This document shows positions 12,838 to 28,247 of a stretch of 64,000 bases of DNA, one piece after another. The notes beneath the pieces are model-generated. The model made no database searches and had not been told where the DNA came from. It saw only the letters and a list, made by a program, of their open reading frames with translations. Every line of letters begins with the position of its first letter. Positions within the stretch are counted from its first letter, which is position 1. Made by a program: the position numbers and the translations under genes. Origin of the DNA: Pseudocercospora fijiensis CIRAD86 (lineage: Eukaryota > Ascomycota > Dothideomycetes > Mycosphaerellales > Mycosphaerellaceae). The stretch spans positions 5,981,424 through 6,045,423 of the forward strand of contig NW_006921533.1 in the NCBI RefSeq assembly GCF_000340215.1, read 5' to 3'.

Positions 12838-13929
12838 ATGCCCATCCTTCACGCAGCCGCCGCTCTGGGCGCGATATCTGCAGCAGATAAGTTCAGCTCG
12901 CGGCAGGGGAAGAGAGTGCTAAATGCAGAAGAAGCCTTAGCGTCCAGGGCGAGCACAAGTTCGGACACGAACGAGCGCATACAACCTGACGGTCCCGTCG
13001 TCACTGCTGTCAGACCAGCCCGAACATCGTCGAATGTCACCAGCTCTTCGAAATCGCTCAGGTCTCCCACAAGTGTACCATCTTCAGCGACCAGCAGCGA
13101 CGCACAAGCTCCGCCATCTGTGCGAGTGCACACGAAAGGCCCGACCTTAGGGAGCGGTTTCCCCTATCACCCTGCTCTCTTCGATCTTCGCGTGCATCCA
13201 ATCAAATGGGAGCAATTCACAGAATCGATTGTCGAGACTACAAAGCTTTCGACCAAGGAACGCATGAAAGTATGGGCGTTCGGTGCAGGAGTTGTGGCCG
13301 GAATTGGTACGCCAGACTCTGTCCACATCGCTCGCAATAAGAGTCGGCGGTATCAAGAAGACAAGATCAAAGCTGGTGTTGCAGAAGAATCGGAGTCTAG
13401 TCTTGGGGAGCTTCTTCGTCAGTGGAACGAGAAGTACTTCGCCGAGCGCGGTCTTCTCGCGAGGCTGGAGCTCAGCGAGTCCGCTTTAAAGTCTCCAAAT
13501 CAGCAAAGCAAGCTGTTCCAGCGAGAAGCGCATTGGTATGGTAACAAGGAGGACCGTGAGCGCAAGCGTGAGGAGCGCAAGTTCGCAATCGTGATTACGC
13601 AGCTTTACACGCCGGACGAGCTAGGTGATGCAATGCACGAGCTCGACGCTGGCTCTTCTATTGAAGAGGCCCCGGATTCTACAGACGCCAGAGTCTATCA
13701 TGTTGAGGCTCCAACTGCGAACAAGGACCTGCCCGAACTACCAAGCGGCGCTGACTGGGAGAAAGACGTTTCGGAACTGCCGGACAAAAAGGTGCATCTG
13801 CTTGCAGAATTGCCGTCGGCAACACAATACGCTGAGCTTGAAGGCGACAGCCACCCTGTGCCTCAGTCATGCAATACGATGAGCGCTGCTACTCACGCCA
13901 AAGTGCATCAGAACATAAGCCATGTGTGA
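12838..13929 (+). CDS. Conserved fungal hypothetical protein, 363 aa
   Basis: Single-exon frame from an ATG. The N-terminal third is Ser/Thr/Pro-rich and probably disordered. The middle has a conserved-looking block, FPYHPALFDLRVHPIKW through FTESIVETTKLSTKER, then a small Gly/Ala-rich stretch (VWAFGAGVVAGIG) too short and polar to be called a membrane helix, then a charged helical region (EKYFAERGLLARLELSES ... NKEDRERKREERKFAIVI). The block resembles uncharacterised proteins I associate with filamentous ascomycetes; no function is known to me. The C-terminal 80 residues are acidic and Pro-rich. Confidence 0.7.
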   Translation: MPILHAAAALGAISAADKFSSRQGKRVLNAEEALASRASTSSDTNERIQPDGPVVTAVRPARTSSNVTSSSKSLRSPTSVPSSATSSDAQAPPSVRVHTKGPTLGSGFPYHPALFDLRVHPIKWEQFTESIVETTKLSTKERMKVWAFGAGVVAGIGTPDSVHIARNKSRRYQEDKIKAGVAEESESSLGELLRQWNEKYFAERGLLARLELSESALKSPNQQSKLFQREAHWYGNKEDRERKREERKFAIVITQLYTPDELGDAMHELDAGSSIEEAPDSTDARVYHVEAPTANKDLPELPSGADWEKDVSELPDKKVHLLAELPSATQYAELEGDSHPVPQSCNTMSAATHAKVHQNISHV

Positions 13930-14030
13930 TCTATGCGATGCGAATGGTAGCAGACTTGCGGTGAGAGGAGAGCACAGGAGAGGACAAGTGATGGGTGGTG
14001 CTTGCATAACACACACACTTGTGAGGATGT

Positions 14031-14083
14031 TAGGGTAGGGTAGGGTGGGGTGGGGTGGGGTGGGTGCGGTGCGGTGCGGTGCG
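14031..14083 (+). repeat. Pentanucleotide array (TAGGG)3-(TGGGG)3-TGGG-(TGCGG)3
   Basis: The + strand reads three TAGGG units, three TGGGG units, a shortened TGGG, three TGCGG units and a final TGCG. Each block differs from the next by one base, which suggests stepwise slippage and mutation of one unit. Many G-runs of three or more make the + strand a candidate G-quadruplex former. It is telomere-like only in its first units and far too short to be a telomere. Confidence 0.85.
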
Positions 14084-14393
14084 CAGTTGCACGATCGAAG
14101 CGTGGCGTGGCAAGAATGACACCCAAAGCGGACTGCCGATCGATTGAGCTAGTCGGTCTTATCGCCGCCGACAACGTCACTATGTACATCACCATCCCCG
14201 CATGATCCAGCCCTCGATGCAACATTGCGCACGCGCTAGTGGGCTGGGGTCGAGTCGCACCGCAACACTACCTGGTCTGGTCGCCATGGCATGCGATGAA
14301 AAAGAAGGCATTGGATCCGGTGCGCATCCAGAAGAAGCAGGCAGTCGCCGCTCCGGTAGCGTCCATCGGATTGATAACGAGCACTGACGATCG

Positions 14394-14401
14394 TTTATAA
14401 T
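14394..14401 (+). promoter_or_regulatory. TATA-like box of the S10 carboxypeptidase gene
   Basis: TTTATAAT lies 71-78 bp upstream of the chosen ATG, a plausible position for a fungal TATA element. It is identified by sequence and position only. Confidence 0.4.
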
Positions 14402-14471
14402 CTCGTCTTCAGAATGCCCGTGTCCGCAGTGCTCAATCAATGTTCTTTGCCTTCACATTGCGTCAACAACA

Positions 14472-16452
14472 ATGATCTTCGACCGAACTTTTGCTGCCGC
14501 TGCCGCTGCGTGCCTGCTCTCGACAGCTTCGTTGGCATCAGCGTCACTGGGTCCGAGATTTCATCTTCACCCCAAGCAGGAGCATGGCAAGCGACAATAT
14601 TATCCCAAGGTATATCTACGAGCACATTGTCGAAGAATCACAATTTGGCTGATAGCACGTAGGAAGCAAGCAATGTCACAACCATCACCACGCCCACGGG
14701 AGTCAAAATTCGATACAAGGAGCCTGGCAATGACGGCGTCTGCGAGACTACACCAGGCGTGAACAGCTATTCTGGTTATGTCGACGTAGCACCAAATATC
14801 CACGTCTTCTTCTGGTTCTTTGAAAGCCGACGCGATCCAGCTGCCGACGACTTCACTCTGTGGCTGAATGGAGGACCGGGTTCTGATTCCTTAATCGGAC
14901 TTTTTGAAGAGCTCGGACCTTGTAGGATTTCAGACAACCTCACCAGCTATCTCAATCCATACAGCTGGAACGAAGTCAGCAATATGCTCTTCCTCAGTCA
15001 GCCAGTCGGCGTGGGATTCAGCAATCAGAAAGAAGGGGAGGGCACTTACACCAATTACACAGGAAGCTATCTTGATGCTTCTCAGGCTGCACAGGCAGGA
15101 TACACCACAGATGATCTAGCCCGCTTGCCGCTTCTGGATCCTCTTTATAAAGGCGAGATTGATACCACAGAATTGGCCGCCGCTGCAGCATGGCAGGTCT
15201 TCCAGGGCTTCCTGTCTGGACTGCCACAACTTGGAGGAAACGAGGCCACTAGCCCGAAGAAATTCAACTTGTGGACAGAGAGCTATGGAGGCCATTACGG
15301 TACGTATCATTATTCCACTCCAATTTGAGGCGCGCCGCTGACCGTTTCATCTTAGGTCCTGCTTTCTTCGACTACTTCTACAACCAGAACGAGCACATCA
15401 AGAATGGCAGCATTTCGGGCTATGAATTCGATTTCAACAACCTTGGCATAATCAACGGTATCATCGACGAGCGTATACAAGCAGAGTATTATCCAGAGTT
15501 TGCGGTCAACAATACCTACGGCATCAAGCTGTACAACGACACGGTGTACAACTACGCTCATTTTGCTACATTCATGCCCAATGGATGCTATGATCAGATC
15601 GACACCTGCGTGGCAGCCGCACAAGATGTACTTGGCGGCTTCGAGAATGGACTCATTACCAATGCTGCACTCAAATTCCCAGCAGTTTCGGGGCTATGTA
15701 CCAGCGCTGGCAACATGTGCCGAGACAACGTTGAAGGTCTTTACTACTCATTCGGCGATCGTGGCATCTACGACATTCGCCACCCAAGGGACGACCCTAC
15801 GCCAGAAGAATATTTCGCCGACTACCTTAATCAAGCCGAGGTTCAAGACGCCATCGGAGTCGATCTCAACTACACCACTTCAAACGGGGATATCTACTAC
15901 AATTTCCAGGACACTGGAGACTTCATCTTTCCAAATTTCATGCGACACCTCGAAAATATCCTTGCTAGTGGTGTGAGAGTGACTCTGGCATATGGAGACG
16001 CAGACTACATCTGCAACTGGTTTGGAGGGCAAGCTATCTCTCTAGCCGTCAACTACACCCACAGCAAAGAGTTCCGCGCTGCAGGGTACGCTCCATTCCT
16101 GTGGTCTGATGCCAACTTTCAGGCTGGTGAAGTTCGCGAATATGGTAACTTCAGCTTTGTTCGTTTGTACGACGCTGGACATGAGATTCCTTATTACCAG
16201 CCAGGACCTTCACTCGCCATCTTCAACCGCTCAATCAGCGGTCTAGGTATCGCTGATGGCAAGGAGAAGGTGACGGCAAACTATACGACCACCGGCAATG
16301 CCAACACCACCCACACGCACAGCCTCATTCCGCTCCCACCAACGGAAACTGCGGCCTCTGCTTCTTGGAGTGCGAGCGTCATTGCAAGCTACTCAATTTA
16401 CGACCAGGCTCCTGAGCCTACTGCCCCTTCTACGAAGCGATTCATAGCGTGA
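14472..16452 (+). CDS. Secreted serine carboxypeptidase (peptidase S10), 623 aa
   Basis: Removes C-terminal residues from peptides in an acidic extracellular or vacuolar setting. Seen: signal peptide at residues 1-24, dibasic KR at 40-41 as a possible Kex2 site, the S10 substrate motif NGGPGSDS, and all catalytic residues: Ser253 in TESYGGHYG (usual form GESY), Asp475 in GDADYICNW and His534 in DAGHEIP. Exons 14472-14609, 14663-15299 and 15356-16452 give exactly 624 codons with the stop. Intron 1 (53 nt) has branch CTGAT; intron 2 (56 nt) has CTGAC and lies just after the catalytic serine motif. Many NXS/T sequons fit secretion. The C-terminus is Ser/Thr/Pro-rich without a GPI signal. Confidence 0.95.
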
Positions 16453-17252
16453 TTGAGAAATCCTCCGCGAGGCATGACAGCATGAATGAACGAAATTGCA
16501 TATCAGCAGGAGCAGGAGCATTGGCTGAACAGGAAGCAGGCTCATGATATCAAAATATGACAGTACCAACGACAAGACTTATGACATTGGACAGAATCAA
16601 AACTGAAGAGAATCCCATTGGCGCTGGAGCAGTCGCGCTGCACATGTTTCAATGAAAACGCATCTTGGTCGGTCTTCTGTGTTCCCGGATGAGCTCCCGG
16701 GGAGCTGGTGTCGAAACGTGAAGTTCTCCGCTTGGCTCTGACGTTGCGGGACAACGGCGCATCGACGACTTGTGGTGATCGTATTGGCAAAGAAATGTGA
16801 ACATTATTGCGCATCTATCTCAATAATAATAATGCGCGAGAAGTTCAGGCAAAGATAAGCACCAAAACCAGCCCGAAAATAGCTCGGGCCGGCAGAACCG
16901 AGAGAGCCAAGAATTTCTATTTACAGCTGGCTTTCCTGCCAGAGGTGGTCTGCACTCTGCCACTCAGATCTCAAGTGACATGAGCCTCGTCAACATGGGT
17001 GCCGATGTCCAAAATACCATCCGAGAAGAACCGAACCTGCTTCCCAATTCGGTCTTGACTATAAGCCGCTCCACAACAATAGACACACAAGTCGCACCTT
17101 CTGTCCTTGGCGCTTCTTCGACTGGGGTATTCGAGACTCTGTGTGTGGCAACGCCAATTGGCTGTCTCAAACTCTTCCGAAAGCGGGTGGCCTCTGCTAC
17201 CATTGTGCTAGGATACTTATTACATCCTCGACATTACTGCATCGTAAGCCTG
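16453..17252. other. Intergenic, nothing recognised
   Basis: An 800-bp gap between the carboxypeptidase gene and the first MITE. A short TAA/AAT microsatellite occurs near 16822-16832. Short open frames on both strands look like chance. Confidence 0.45.
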
Positions 17253-17672
17253 CAGTGATGTCCAAACCTTAGTAATTACTAAAATAGTAATTACTATAGG
17301 GACAGAGTAATTACTAAAATAGTAATTACTATTACTACGAGATTTAAGAAATAGTAATATAGATAGTAATTACTAAATACTATATTACTATTATATTACT
17401 GTTTCCTATTAATAGAAAAGTTCTTTTAGAATAAGAGATTTTTAATAGCTTTTTATAGATATAGTACTATTATAAATATTTTCTAAAGATTATATAATAT
17501 ATCTATAAAAATAAAGTACTTCTCTATATATAAATAGTATATAGTAATTACTATATTACTATATAGTTACAAGTAATTACTAAATAGTAATTACTATTAC
17601 TACGTCTCGAAATTTCTATAGTAATTACTATAGGGATAGTAATTACTACTTACTAAGGTTTAGACATTACTA
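17253..17672. mobile_element. hAT-type MITE, family 1, copy 1 (420 bp)
   Basis: The element begins CAGTGATGTCCAAACC and ends with the near-complement GGTTTAGACATTACTA. It is very AT-rich, has no coding capacity and is full of the palindrome AGTAATTACT (about ten copies), so it can fold into a long hairpin. The 8-bp sequence ATCGTAAG occurs at 17241-17248 and again at 17672-17679, consistent with a hAT target duplication; four bases (CCTG) between the left repeat and the element, and a one-base overlap at the right end, are unexplained. A second copy in the same orientation lies at 19345-19797. No transposase was found in the window. Confidence 0.85.
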
Positions 17673-18317
17673 TCGTAAGGCTCGTATTAACGTATAGCGT
17701 CGGTGCACTTCCGAGTAAACGCACTCGATTGCTCGTCCTGGACTTCATAAATTGCAACGAACCAAGGGGCTGAATTTCGCACACCGAAGGCATCGCACCC
17801 GCTTCCGCTCCTGTTTGTGAAGAGGCTGCATGCATTCCGTGGTCATGCTCATGTCACCAAATTTGTCAATGAATGCAGGGAAGCCCTGTTGAATCGATCC
17901 ATCGCGGATCTGCGGCCACGACATTGTACCTAGACCAATACAAGCTTATACGATAAGTCTACCTGCGAGATGCCGGGCTCCACAGGAGGTTTTGGGCAAT
18001 GAGCTTCGCGGAGACCTTGTCGCTCGTATTTGGGCCCGGTGGCTCGTCCTCTTCGGGGAAACTTCGTCATCATCACGAAAAGCCTCGTATGTCCAGGATC
18101 AGCCTTGGCAAAGACGTGGGAGTCTGGTCAACACGAGATCTATCACCGGAGGACGGAGGCGCAGGTTGAGCCCGGGCCATGTAGCACGAGAACATTGGTA
18201 TAAGTATTGCATCCTTCTCCAATCTCCTTGAAGGCATCAATCAGCTACACACTCATAGCCTCAACATCAACTCCACTTCCCAAAAAAAAGCAATCGCTGT
18301 AACGCCATATCATCATT
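17673..18317. promoter_or_regulatory. Region between MITE copy 1 and phiA-like gene
   Basis: This 645-bp stretch is non-repetitive and carries the promoter of the phiA-like gene. TATAAG at 18199-18204, about 114 bp before the ATG, is a possible TATA element. Confidence 0.4.
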
Positions 18318-18893
18318 ATGTCCACCAAGACTCTCGCCCTCCTAGCATTGGCCAGCACTTCAATCCTCGCAACACCCTTTCCGCTGGCACAATCTGACGT
18401 GCCCTCCTTCGGGGACAAAATAGGCATCGAGGCTACAGGCACCAACATCGCAAAGGTCGACCTTAGGGCAAAGCAAGGCCAAATCTTCGTCGGAGGATCC
18501 CAAGATGCCGTATGCGATGGGGGCCAAACACAAGACGTCGCTACATTCGTTCTATACTCCGATGGCACGCTCTTCTTGTACAAGCTCTCCAATCCTCCTC
18601 AGCAGCTCTGGGTCGATAATGGTGGAAATGGAGGCGGAGTCACCGGTTACACGAGTGGTAGTGAGCCACTATCCAAGAGCGCGTCAAGGAGCAAGTTCGC
18701 CTTGGACGGTGATGGAAACTTGACGTTTGAGGGTACGGGAGCCAAGGCTTGTCCTACCAAGGATGCAGACACGTACACTGTCTGGTTCACGAGCAGCGCG
18801 AAGCCTGGGAACCAGGATGGCTGCGTCGACATTAAGCTGAAGGCTTACAAGGCACCGGCAAGAGTCGCTTGTGAGTATAGTCATAGCCCGTGA
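18318..18893 (+). CDS. phiA: PhiA-like secreted cell-wall protein, 191 aa
   Basis: PhiA is a small cell-wall protein of filamentous ascomycetes, first described for phialide and conidium development in Aspergillus nidulans. Seen: a signal peptide (residues 1 to about 19), then GQIFVGG, the block TFVLYSDGTLFLYKL, a Gly-rich turn followed by VTGYTSGSEP, and the C-terminal pattern ACP ... YTVWF ... DGCVDIKL ... VACEY, with four cysteines in the mature part. The order of these blocks matches PhiA as remembered, and the length (about 185-190 aa) fits. Single exon; a GTGAGT at 18868 near the end looks like a donor, but the unspliced tail agrees with the family end. It is the only gene between two copies of one MITE. 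Confidence 0.85.
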   Translation: MSTKTLALLALASTSILATPFPLAQSDVPSFGDKIGIEATGTNIAKVDLRAKQGQIFVGGSQDAVCDGGQTQDVATFVLYSDGTLFLYKLSNPPQQLWVDNGGNGGGVTGYTSGSEPLSKSASRSKFALDGDGNLTFEGTGAKACPTKDADTYTVWFTSSAKPGNQDGCVDIKLKAYKAPARVACEYSHSP

Positions 18894-19344
18894 GGGGACT
18901 GAGTGAGCGAAGCTAGATAGTTGTATTGTAATTCTTGCTTTTTGGAATTGGGGGAATTTCAGTATAGCGATTGTTTCACGACATGTACGGTAAAAGTAAC
19001 TACACATACTGTATGGATGGCCTGCACCGAATTTGAGCCGTGATGAACCGTGACGAACGTCATTTCAGGTACACTTCGATCAATGAAGATTGCAGACTGG
19101 GCTATCCCTCGCCTTGCAGCCGGCAGCCTACCAGATTGGGCACTCTCTGATCTTCTTCGCCAAGCCTAGAGACTGCCTACCTGCCTATCATAGGTAGGGC
19201 AACACGGAGGATACCGAGACAGCTTGCAATTCCAGTTCTACCTGTTCAGATCTAGCGTGCTGGGATAGGCTGGCCTTGTTGACTTGCCTAATGCCAGCCG
19301 GAAGGCAAAGCGCAGCCTTGCAGTCAAGCTTTGCAGGGGAGAAC
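18894..19344. other. Intergenic, nothing recognised
   Basis: A 451-bp gap between the phiA-like stop codon and MITE copy 2. It contains a small imperfect hairpin near 19169-19200 (CCTACCTGCC...AGGTAGG). No gene was seen. Confidence 0.4.
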
Positions 19345-19797
19345 CAGTAACGTCCAAACCTTAGCAATTGCTAGAATAGTAATTGCTGCAGGGACAGAGT
19401 AATTGCTAAAAGTAAATGCTATAGCAATAGTAATTACTATTACTACGAGATTTAAGAAATAGCAATATAGATAGTAAACTATATTACTATTATATTACTA
19501 TTTTTTATTAATAGAAAATCTCTATTAGAATAGGAGATTCTTAATAGCTTTTTATAGATATAGTACTATTATATACATTTTCTAAAGATTATATAATATA
19601 TCTATAAAAATAAAGTACTTCTCGATATATATATAGTATATAGTAATTACTATATTACTATATACTAACAAGCAATTACTACCGCTATAGGATTCTAAAA
19701 AAATAGTAATAGTAATTACTATTACTACGTCTCGGAATTTCTATAGTAATTACTATTGGGATAGCAATTGCTGCTTACTAAGGTTTGGACATCACTG
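19345..19797. mobile_element. hAT-type MITE, family 1, copy 2 (453 bp)
   Basis: It begins CAGTAACGTCCAAACC and ends GGTTTGGACATCACTG. The perfect 8-bp direct repeat GGGAGAAC flanks it at 19337-19344 and 19798-19805. An 8-bp target duplication and CA(G)-type termini are hallmarks of the hAT superfamily. The interior aligns along its length with copy 1 at 17253-17672 in the same orientation and has no coding capacity. Differences from copy 1 are mostly C/T and G/A transitions. Confidence 0.92.
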
Positions 19798-20793
19798 GGG
19801 AGAACCTTCAACTCTCATTACACCCTAGATGACCACATTGACCGTTCGCTGGCGTGCTTGGATCCTCGTCCGATCTTTTCCCCTGGGCAGATCAGATGAC
19901 TTCCGGGTCCGGGCTTGTTAAATTCCCCCGGGATTCGGGAACTTCTCTTCGACCACATGTCGTCGCCTTAATGAACTTGTTGATGAGAAGAAGCAGTGTC
20001 CTTTAAGTTTGGTGAGAGTCAATGCAATCTGAGCCTTTGCTCAACGGAACGCATCTTGCGGTCCGTGTGCTTCTCGCTAGAACTTGCAGAATGATGTTTG
20101 AGGTCTAGCAAAAGCTGTCAGCCTGTCGCCGACTCTTCGAATACGATAATAAAGGACCGTCTGTACAGGCAGGTGCTGCCTGAGGGTGGCCCAGGGAAGG
20201 TATTAGGCCAATACTTCTTTTTTTTTGGTACGTGATTTCGTTTGTTTTTTCCAATCAGAGGCCTAGCAGGAATCAGGATTGGTATGAAACATTTTGCACG
20301 TGATAGTATTGAGTATACAAATTCTGACTGTTCTTCCACTTAGCTCGTAAACGGACAACACCTTCGCATCCTCGTCGCAAGCTCCTCGAATGCTCCGGCT
20401 TATGCCTGTTTACTTCGCTTCGCTCAGATTATGGATTGCAAAGCTTCAAGAAAGACGGTCCAGCCGTGTCTCCAGAATCCTTGTTGGATTTTTGTCAGGG
20501 TCGTGCCTGTCTACGTTTTTGTGAAAAACCATGGATCTTCCAATCTTCATTGATTTTGTTCATCTGTCTTCTGCGTCTTCTCTTAAAGCCATACTCAGGC
20601 GATGGGTAAGTAGCGGGGAGCGATCACCGGTCATTATCTACAAAGAAGAAGTTCCCTATCATTCGTGAAATAAGCCATCATCATCAGCTCTGCTGCGGCT
20701 GATGAGCGACCTTGCCCTTCTCATGCCAAAAAGTCCGTTCAGCAATGCTTCCATTAGAGGCCTCTCTGACCATCGAGCCGATTTTTCATCGTG
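19798..20793. other. Intergenic, nothing recognised
   Basis: A 996-bp gap between MITE copy 2 and the stop codon of the demethylase gene. It has a T-rich tract at about 20216-20227 and no recognisable gene or RNA. Confidence 0.45.
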
Positions 20794-26424
<5,631 letters not shown>

Positions 26425-27873
26425 TCAGGTCGGACGCTTCGCTCGTGGTGTTGAAGTCCAGGCATCCTTCGTCCTCGCACTGCCAAACATACCGCCACTT
26501 CGCGGAGTAGAAAGTCTGTCAGCAAGTGACCTTGCCGCAGGTGTCATGCCGCCGCTTTTAATGTTTGCACCGCTCGCAAATTTAGGTGTAGGCGTCCGTC
26601 CAGGAGTGATGCCCAGCTTTCGGAGTTGCTCTAATCTTCCACCGTCTTTTCTCCTGCTAGCATCTGCCTTTTCCACGAGCTTGTGGTGCAGCTCTTCCCG
26701 CTTGCTGCGTTCTTTGATGTTGAAAGGACTGATTCCATGTTCATCTAGCTTTGGTAGGAATTGTTTTGCAGCTTCCTGCTCAGCAGCATCTGCCTCTTCA
26801 TCTGTGACAGGCACTCCCATCTCGCCGGGTGTGGGTTCTGCATCTACAAAGGCATAGCCGTTAACGCGAGGTGTTTCTGCACCCGAATAGCCATTTTCAG
26901 ACTCCGTAGCCCTTGCTCTGCCCGCAATCGCAGCATCGATGGCGCTCATAGAAGGGCTTGGCGGCACAGCGGTGTCTGCAGCCGGGCGATTATCTGGGAA
27001 TCTAGTCCCAGGATAATTTACACTTTTCGGCGGGGCATTCGAGACCAGCTCGGCTTTTTGCGCCCTTGTCACTACAAGATCTTCTACGCCCTCTGGACCA
27101 AACATGAAATGATTTCGTGGACCCTGCCGGCTGGGAAAGCTGTCCACAGAAGCAGGCCTCGCATCTAGATCCTGAGAGGGTCTCGCTGTGACTACTTGCA
27201 TCGATGTATCATCGGACCCGGTTGTTCTGATCAAAGCTGTGGACGAGCTCTCGCCATTGTCGATCCGCTTTTTCTCCTTCTCACGCCAGGCGATTTGTCG
27301 CGCAGTGGGTATCTTGTTACCATGATGGAAGAATCCGTACTTGGCAGCCCGCTTCTCGTTCTGCCGGTCCAGCAGCGCGTTAAAGCTTTCGTTGTCCTCT
27401 GACGTGTACTTTGCTTGGAAAGCTGCCAGCGACATGTTCACGTCCACGTCTGGCCTCTCTTCTTCAGGCGCGAAGTGATCTGTATCAAGTGGTGTTCGTC
27501 CCGGGGTCTCTCCGACGAAATTTCTCGGGGTATCGCCCACTGCTGTCGTTCTTTGCGGAGTGAAACTTGTTCCTCTCCCTGCTCGCCTCCTGCTGTCTGG
27601 TCCAGGCGTCATCACTGTGGTCAGGTTCCTGCCAGCTTCTCGAATCCAGTCCTTGTTATGGCTATCGAGTGCATCCATATACTCTTTCTGCGCCTCGGTC
27701 TCCAATAAACCTGGAAAGAAATCTCGTGCGATGATGTGCGATACCGCTTCGGCGTACACATCTTCGTCCAACAACTTCGCCGGCCGCTTCTGTCTTTTTG
27801 GAGGGGGCGGTGGAGGCATCAGCGCCGAGTCGGAGTTGCGCTTCGCGAGCGCCTGGCTGTTCGAGCTTGCCAT
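26425..27873 (-). CDS. ESS2: ESS2/DGCR14 family splicing-associated nuclear protein, 482 aa
   Basis: Known: ESS2 (DGCR14, Bis1 in fission yeast) is a nuclear protein found with late spliceosomes. Seen: the N-terminal signature LLDEDVYAEAVSHIIARDFFPGLLETEAQKEYMDAL, here given only as the pattern LDED.Y.EA..HII.RDFFP at about residues 33-55, the middle block SLAAFQAKYTSEDNESF, and the C-terminal TPR...TPGRTPTPK-like repeats. The ATG at 27873 (MASSNSQAL) is chosen; the frame continues nine codons upstream, but only from a GTG. A Pro run (PPPPPPKRQKR) near the N-terminus includes a likely nuclear localisation signal. It is transcribed divergently from the YAG7-like gene 374 bp away. No intron is needed. 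Confidence 0.9.
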   Translation of the reverse strand: MASSNSQALAKRNSDSALMPPPPPPKRQKRPAKLLDEDVYAEAVSHIIARDFFPGLLETEAQKEYMDALDSHNKDWIREAGRNLTTVMTPGPDSRRRAGRGTSFTPQRTTAVGDTPRNFVGETPGRTPLDTDHFAPEEERPDVDVNMSLAAFQAKYTSEDNESFNALLDRQNEKRAAKYGFFHHGNKIPTARQIAWREKEKKRIDNGESSSTALIRTTGSDDTSMQVVTARPSQDLDARPASVDSFPSRQGPRNHFMFGPEGVEDLVVTRAQKAELVSNAPPKSVNYPGTRFPDNRPAADTAVPPSPSMSAIDAAIAGRARATESENGYSGAETPRVNGYAFVDAEPTPGEMGVPVTDEEADAAEQEAAKQFLPKLDEHGISPFNIKERSKREELHHKLVEKADASRRKDGGRLEQLRKLGITPGRTPTPKFASGANIKSGGMTPAARSLADRLSTPRSGGMFGSARTKDAWTSTPRAKRPT

Positions 27874-28247
27874 GGCGTGTAAGTGGAGCGGTAGAAGCAC
27901 ATGAAGTCCAAGATAGGTCGTGATCAGGCTGGAGGAGCGTCAGGGTGTATTCCACGCATGTGCAAGATAGCGGCGGCGTGCTTCAAGAAGTGCAGCCATC
28001 AGATTAGATGAGGTGAGAATGAGCTCGCAGAGCTTATATAAGGAGTATTAGTCCGGCTGTTGCTACCCGCACCCGTAAACAGCTCAGTCTGGAATTCACA
28101 GTGCTGCACTTTCCTCATTTATCACGCAACGCAATTCGCTGACAGAATCTCGTGTTTCTACTTTGGATCAACTCTCGCCCTTCAGAACTGCCATCACCAC
28201 CGTCTCAAATCCACATACGAGACCGAGACCCGCCGCGGAGCAACAAA
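27874..28247. promoter_or_regulatory. Bidirectional promoter of ESS2 and the YAG7-like gene
   Basis: The start codons of two divergent genes are 374 bp apart. TATATAA at 28035-28041 on the + strand lies about 207 bp before the rightward ATG and is a candidate TATA element for that gene. Confidence 0.5.

Larger units (their letters stand above)
13930..14471. other. Intergenic with pentamer array and carboxypeptidase promoter
   Basis: This 542-bp gap contains the G-rich pentamer array at 14031-14083 and the promoter of the S10 carboxypeptidase gene. No coding region was recognised. Confidence 0.5.

Noticed and set aside
14031..14045. Telomere-like TTAGGG/TAGGG units
   Set aside because: Only three units that grade into TGGGG and TGCGG pentamers inside gene-dense DNA; a microsatellite, not a telomere.
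18866..18893. Terminal intron in the phiA-like gene suggested by GTGAGTATAG
   Set aside because: The unspliced end (VACEY plus a short tail) agrees with the family C-terminus, and no conserved exon lies downstream.
19169..19200. Inverted CCTACCT/AGGTAGG near 19.2 kb as another transposon end
   Set aside because: Too short, no target duplication and no partner terminus found; treated as a chance hairpin.
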